A stretch of 60,966 nt of DNA from Cyclospora cayetanensis (taxonomy: Eukaryota > Apicomplexa > Conoidasida > Eucoccidiorida > Eimeriidae), in assembly GCF_002999335.1 (NCBI RefSeq), contig NW_020312158.1, forward strand, positions 1 to 60,966, written 5' to 3'. The notes under the pieces were generated by a model. The model did no database searches, was not told where the DNA came from, and saw only the letters and a list, made by a program, of their open reading frames with translations. A program made the translations under genes and the position numbers. Positions 57,601 to 60,966 of the stretch are shown piece by piece (the first letter of the stretch is position 1; every line of letters begins with the position of its first letter).

Positions 57601-58867
57601 GCCACGGCGTAGCGTGGTTCCCCAGCACGCCCATGGGAGTCATGCGTTTTGCACTGGGCACCGCCTGCACCTCTCAAATTCGACTTGAACGCGTGATTTT
57701 GTTTCGATCTACAGTCCATCGTTCTGTGCATGCATGGATAATGCAGGGAAACGCGTGTATGTTCCGTTTGGCTTGGGTCTGAGCCACCGCAGTAGACTCC
57801 TGGGGGTGCCGTCTTTCTGTGTCTCGCTGCGCTCTGGCTTCTTTTGGTGAGGAGCAGAGAGCGGCGGCATTCTGAGCCCCTTTCAGTGTAGCACTGTGGC
57901 TTGTCGGCCTCTATCGCTCTGACGTGTGGCTGCTTTAGGAGGATAACTGCCCCGACGCGTTTAGGAAGCGCAAAATCGAGCAGCTGCAGCGAAAGTACAA
58001 AGACTACACCATCACGTCCATGGAAGATCTCAAGGCTAGACAGGTGAGCTTTGCTTGCAGCTTGCACTAGCGGCCTTGTGCTGTGCGTCCTCTGCGTGTT
58101 ATGGCTGCTGGCGAAAAAATCGCCTGTTGTCTGTGTTCTGCTGTGGCGGCGGTCTGACTCGCGGCTTGTCCGTCGCCTCTCCTGTTTGCGGAAACGCGTG
58201 CGCGCGTGAAAACGTGTCGTTCTTCTAGGCGCTTTTGGAGAAGCTGAAACGAGACAAGCTAGAAAAGCAAAAGGAAAAGAAAGCTCCTCGGAAGCCAAAC
58301 GTGAAGCGTCCACTGTCCGGGTACATGCGTTTTTCCGTAAGCCGTAGACGGGAGCTTATTGCGGCGGAGCCAGAGTTGCGGCATCCCAAGTGCTTCAAGG
58401 AAATCGCGCAGAGAATTTCTCAGGAGTGGAAAGCCCTCTGTCCGAAGAAGAGGAAAGCTTTCCAAGATGAAGCCGCCGCCGACTTCACCAAGTACCGGCA
58501 AAAGGTCCTCGAGTGGAGGGCTAAGCATGCGCCTAAGCGCAGAAGGAAGGCCAGAAGGAATGCGAATACACGCGTGCGTTCCGCTGCGGCATCTTCCTCG
58601 GCAGATGCAGGCAGCGAGGAAGCCGAGATTAACCAATCGGGAACGGAAAAGACTCCACAACACGCCGAGGTTGGTCAGACGGAGACTGAGAGCCCAGACA
58701 CTGCAAATGCGGCGACTGATGTGCCTGAGAGCTCAGATGAGGTCAGCAACAACAGCAGACAGTCATCCTCTACCCCAGAGAGCAACCCCGCTACGAAATC
58801 GGACAAAAACGCAGCCGTGAGTAGCGGAGATCTTGCCGAAGCGAGCTGCATAGCTGTCTTAGCGTAG
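54652..58867 (+). CDS. SET-domain protein with C-terminal HMG box
   Basis: Putative chromatin protein combining a lysine-methyltransferase-type SET fold with an HMG-box DNA-binding domain. Exons: 54652-55071, then at least one unresolved short exon, 56675-56814, 57037-57158, 57454-57574, 57939-58043 and 58229-58867. All junctions from 56675 on are in frame, with GT-AG borders. N-terminal 140 aa: Ala/Pro/Ser-rich, ending QWLDINKAPSWPPIKKNR. SET region in order: GLGLFCERAKGFAKGTVITE, FVGW, FLYIDG, ASFANDGSEF with GNNSYF, RVFLRATRDIAQGEEIFVPY and NYW. The usual RFxNHxC motif is replaced by SFANDG...NNSYF, so activity is not assured. A Lys/Glu-rich linker leads to the HMG box (PNVKRPLSGYMRFSVSRRRE, ISQEWKALCPKKRKAFQDEA), then a basic stretch and an acidic Ser-rich tail. 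Stop at 58865-58867. Confidence 0.85.
55730..55790 (+). repeat. TATA/TGTATA microsatellite in SET-HMG intron 1
   Basis: An ATATATATATGTATATATACAT array in the long first intron region of the SET-HMG gene. Another short TATA patch follows at 56130-56160. Unlike the other intronic arrays, no mapped acceptor lies immediately downstream, which may point to the unresolved exon. Confidence 0.7.
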
Positions 58868-60532
58868 CAGGCAGCAGGGGGCATGCCTTCCTCATCAGCA
58901 GCAGCTGTATATATACATATATATAGCAGCAATCAAATGAGGAGCGGCTCTGCGCACTCCTCATCGAATCCTCGTTGTTGAGGATCGCCACAAGCGTGCA
59001 TGGGCTTTTAAAAATTGTTGGGCCCCCTGAGCACTACTCTGGACAAATGGTTGCTTTGTTTTAAAAGTCTCGAACAGTTATTTTGTGGTCGCTTTACTGG
59101 CTAGGGGTCCCTCAGAGGGGCGGAGCATCCGGTGGGATCAGTTGCTCCTGGATGCAGCGGGTGTAACCAACTGCAATAACTTCTGGCATGCACGTCTCGC
59201 AAACAACAGGGAAGGGGGGCAAAGGGAGGAGGCATGAGGCCGTGCGCCTCATGCCTCTCCGAGCAGAGGCTTTCTGCGTTCTGTGTTAGCGACGGACCAG
59301 AACGAGAGAGGCGGTGTGAGCTGTCGCGCGAACTTGGGAAGTCACCTCTCCCGCATGGGCTCTACCCAGACGCTCACGTTATTCATTTCATGTGACGTTC
59401 GTCGGGAACTGCCGAAAAACTGTGGCACCGTACCGGGGTTGTGGCTGTGTAGCTGTTAAGTAGCTGCAAAGGAGGAGCCTCACATTGTCTTTGCTACTCC
59501 CGCTAATGCTGGCCTGCCCCTGGCTGCCACTGCCTCACCTCTCCTGTGCTGGCAGGAAGGGACCAGCCCGCAGCAATCTATCAGAGTCAAGGCTTGGGCA
59601 ATCGCTATTTGTTCCTCCGTTGCGAGGTGCCAACAGACCGCGAGAAAGCAAGATCTGCAGCTCGCTTTCGCATGGACTGTGATGCTTTTACTGTATTATT
59701 CCTTGATGAAATTCGTTTCAGAACTGCATGTATCTTGCTCCTCCACGCAGATACAGCCCGTAGTGCACATAGAGCCACCCCGAAACCGCACAATGCACGG
59801 AGAACCAACTGCCGCGAAAACGTCGGGAGGCAGTAATTTCGAGGTAGATACTAGGGCTTCTCGGGTGCGGCTACCTTTTGAACCTTGTTTCAGCGGCCAA
59901 GCTCCCCGTATATGGACTTCTGTTACTTCGGATACCTCACTTGCCTATCGAACCCAGCCTCTATTGAATAGCTTAACGGTTGACAGCACGTTGCATTCAC
60001 AGTGAACGGCGGCAGGAGGGAGGGTAGTTGGAACGCTTTACTCTAACATTAACAGCTGCAACGGCATTGAAGGACAAACGGCTAACGCACCAACAACCGC
60101 TAGGATGGTGTTACTCCGAGGGTTACAGTTTCCCACACCTGCGCTCCTGGCCACAGCCACTCGCACTAGAAAGGGTTAAGGTGGCTCATGAATTGTTCTG
60201 CAGCATGTGGACGTGGCGAAAAGATTTACGGTTCCGTTTCGCTACTATCTAGGAACACGTATTCTAAGAGATGTACACGTCGAATGATTCTGTAGATGAT
60301 GCAAAATCTCGGACCTACAAACGATAAACCTAACAAACAGGTTGACTCGCAAAAGATTTCACACCTGCTAGCGGTCAACAGAAGACGCAATGGTCCCATC
60401 TGTCGACAGGTTCTTAAAAAACCGTCTACTCTGTCACAAGTTTATTTCACTCTGCTTGAACGCGTTCACACCTCGAACACGACGCGTGAACGATGGGCAA
60501 AATTGGACCCCTAAGGGGACATATACAATCCA
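58868..60532. other. Intergenic between convergent SET-HMG and polyubiquitin genes
   Basis: No gene supported. Contains hairpins near 58935-58966 (arms ATGAGGAG/CTCCTCAT) and at 59229-59257 (listed separately), presumably in or after the SET-HMG 3' UTR. Frames at 59485-60514 are short, lack domains and were not called. The polyubiquitin 3' UTR should lie at the right end. Confidence 0.5.
59229..59257. repeat. Perfect 12-bp stem hairpin
   Basis: The arms GAGGCATGAGGC and GCCTCATGCCTC pair perfectly around a 5-base loop (CGTGC), 360 bases downstream of the SET-HMG stop codon. Confidence 0.9.

Positions 60533-60966
<434 letters not shown>

Noticed and set aside
59485..60514. Overlapping plus-strand frames before polyubiquitin
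   Set aside because: Short, no domains, and no consistent splice sites.

Overview
This is nuclear DNA of a coccidian apicomplexan, most probably an Eimeria species. The evidence is intron-rich genes with short GT-AG introns, massive CAG-trinucleotide tracts that translate into poly-Gln, poly-Ala and poly-Ser runs inside otherwise conserved proteins, TGTATG-type intronic microsatellites, and flagellar genes alongside a cysteine-rich secreted protein. All identifications come from reading translations and splice signals by eye. No database search was run and the species is not determined.

Layout. Positions 1-12 kb are repeat-poor and hold two flagellar genes that converge tail to tail: an inner-arm dynein light chain of the p28/DNALI1 family (+, about 2.6-4.5 kb, 7 exons) and the intraflagellar transport protein IFT88 (-, 6.6-12.8 kb, 12 exons). 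A 1.5 kb divergent promoter region containing a perfect 30-bp palindrome separates IFT88 from an ISWI-type SNF2 chromatin remodeler (+, 14.3-22.4 kb, 16 exons, about 1168 aa). Next comes a single-exon secreted cysteine-rich EGF-like protein (-, 23.0-24.05 kb). A mostly empty stretch follows, carrying a tRNA-Thr(TGT) at 27.38 kb. From 28 kb the sequence is dense in CAG/CTG repeats. It holds a Gln/Ala-rich coiled-coil gene (-, about 28.3-32.8 kb), a small CxxC/CxxH protein with a Lys/Ser tail (+, 33.3-34.4 kb), and a very large UTP10/HEATR1 ribosome-biogenesis HEAT-repeat gene (+, 37.2-49.1 kb, 12 exons, about 3111 aa). Beyond it are a Gln/Ala-rich hypothetical ORF (-, 49.5-50.7 kb), an unidentified gene (+, ending 52.9 kb), a gene whose product combines a SET domain with a C-terminal HMG box (+, 54.65-58.87 kb), and the 3' end of a polyubiquitin gene (-, 60.53 kb to the window edge).

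How the genes relate. DNALI1 and IFT88 both serve axonemes; in coccidia only the male gamete is flagellated. ISWI and the SET-HMG protein are chromatin factors, UTP10 acts in 18S rRNA processing, and ubiquitin is housekeeping. Three architectural regularities stand out. CAG-sense repeats lie in exons while CTG-sense repeats lie in introns. TGTATG repeats sit just upstream of 3' splice sites in seven introns. Several introns appear to use GC-AG borders.
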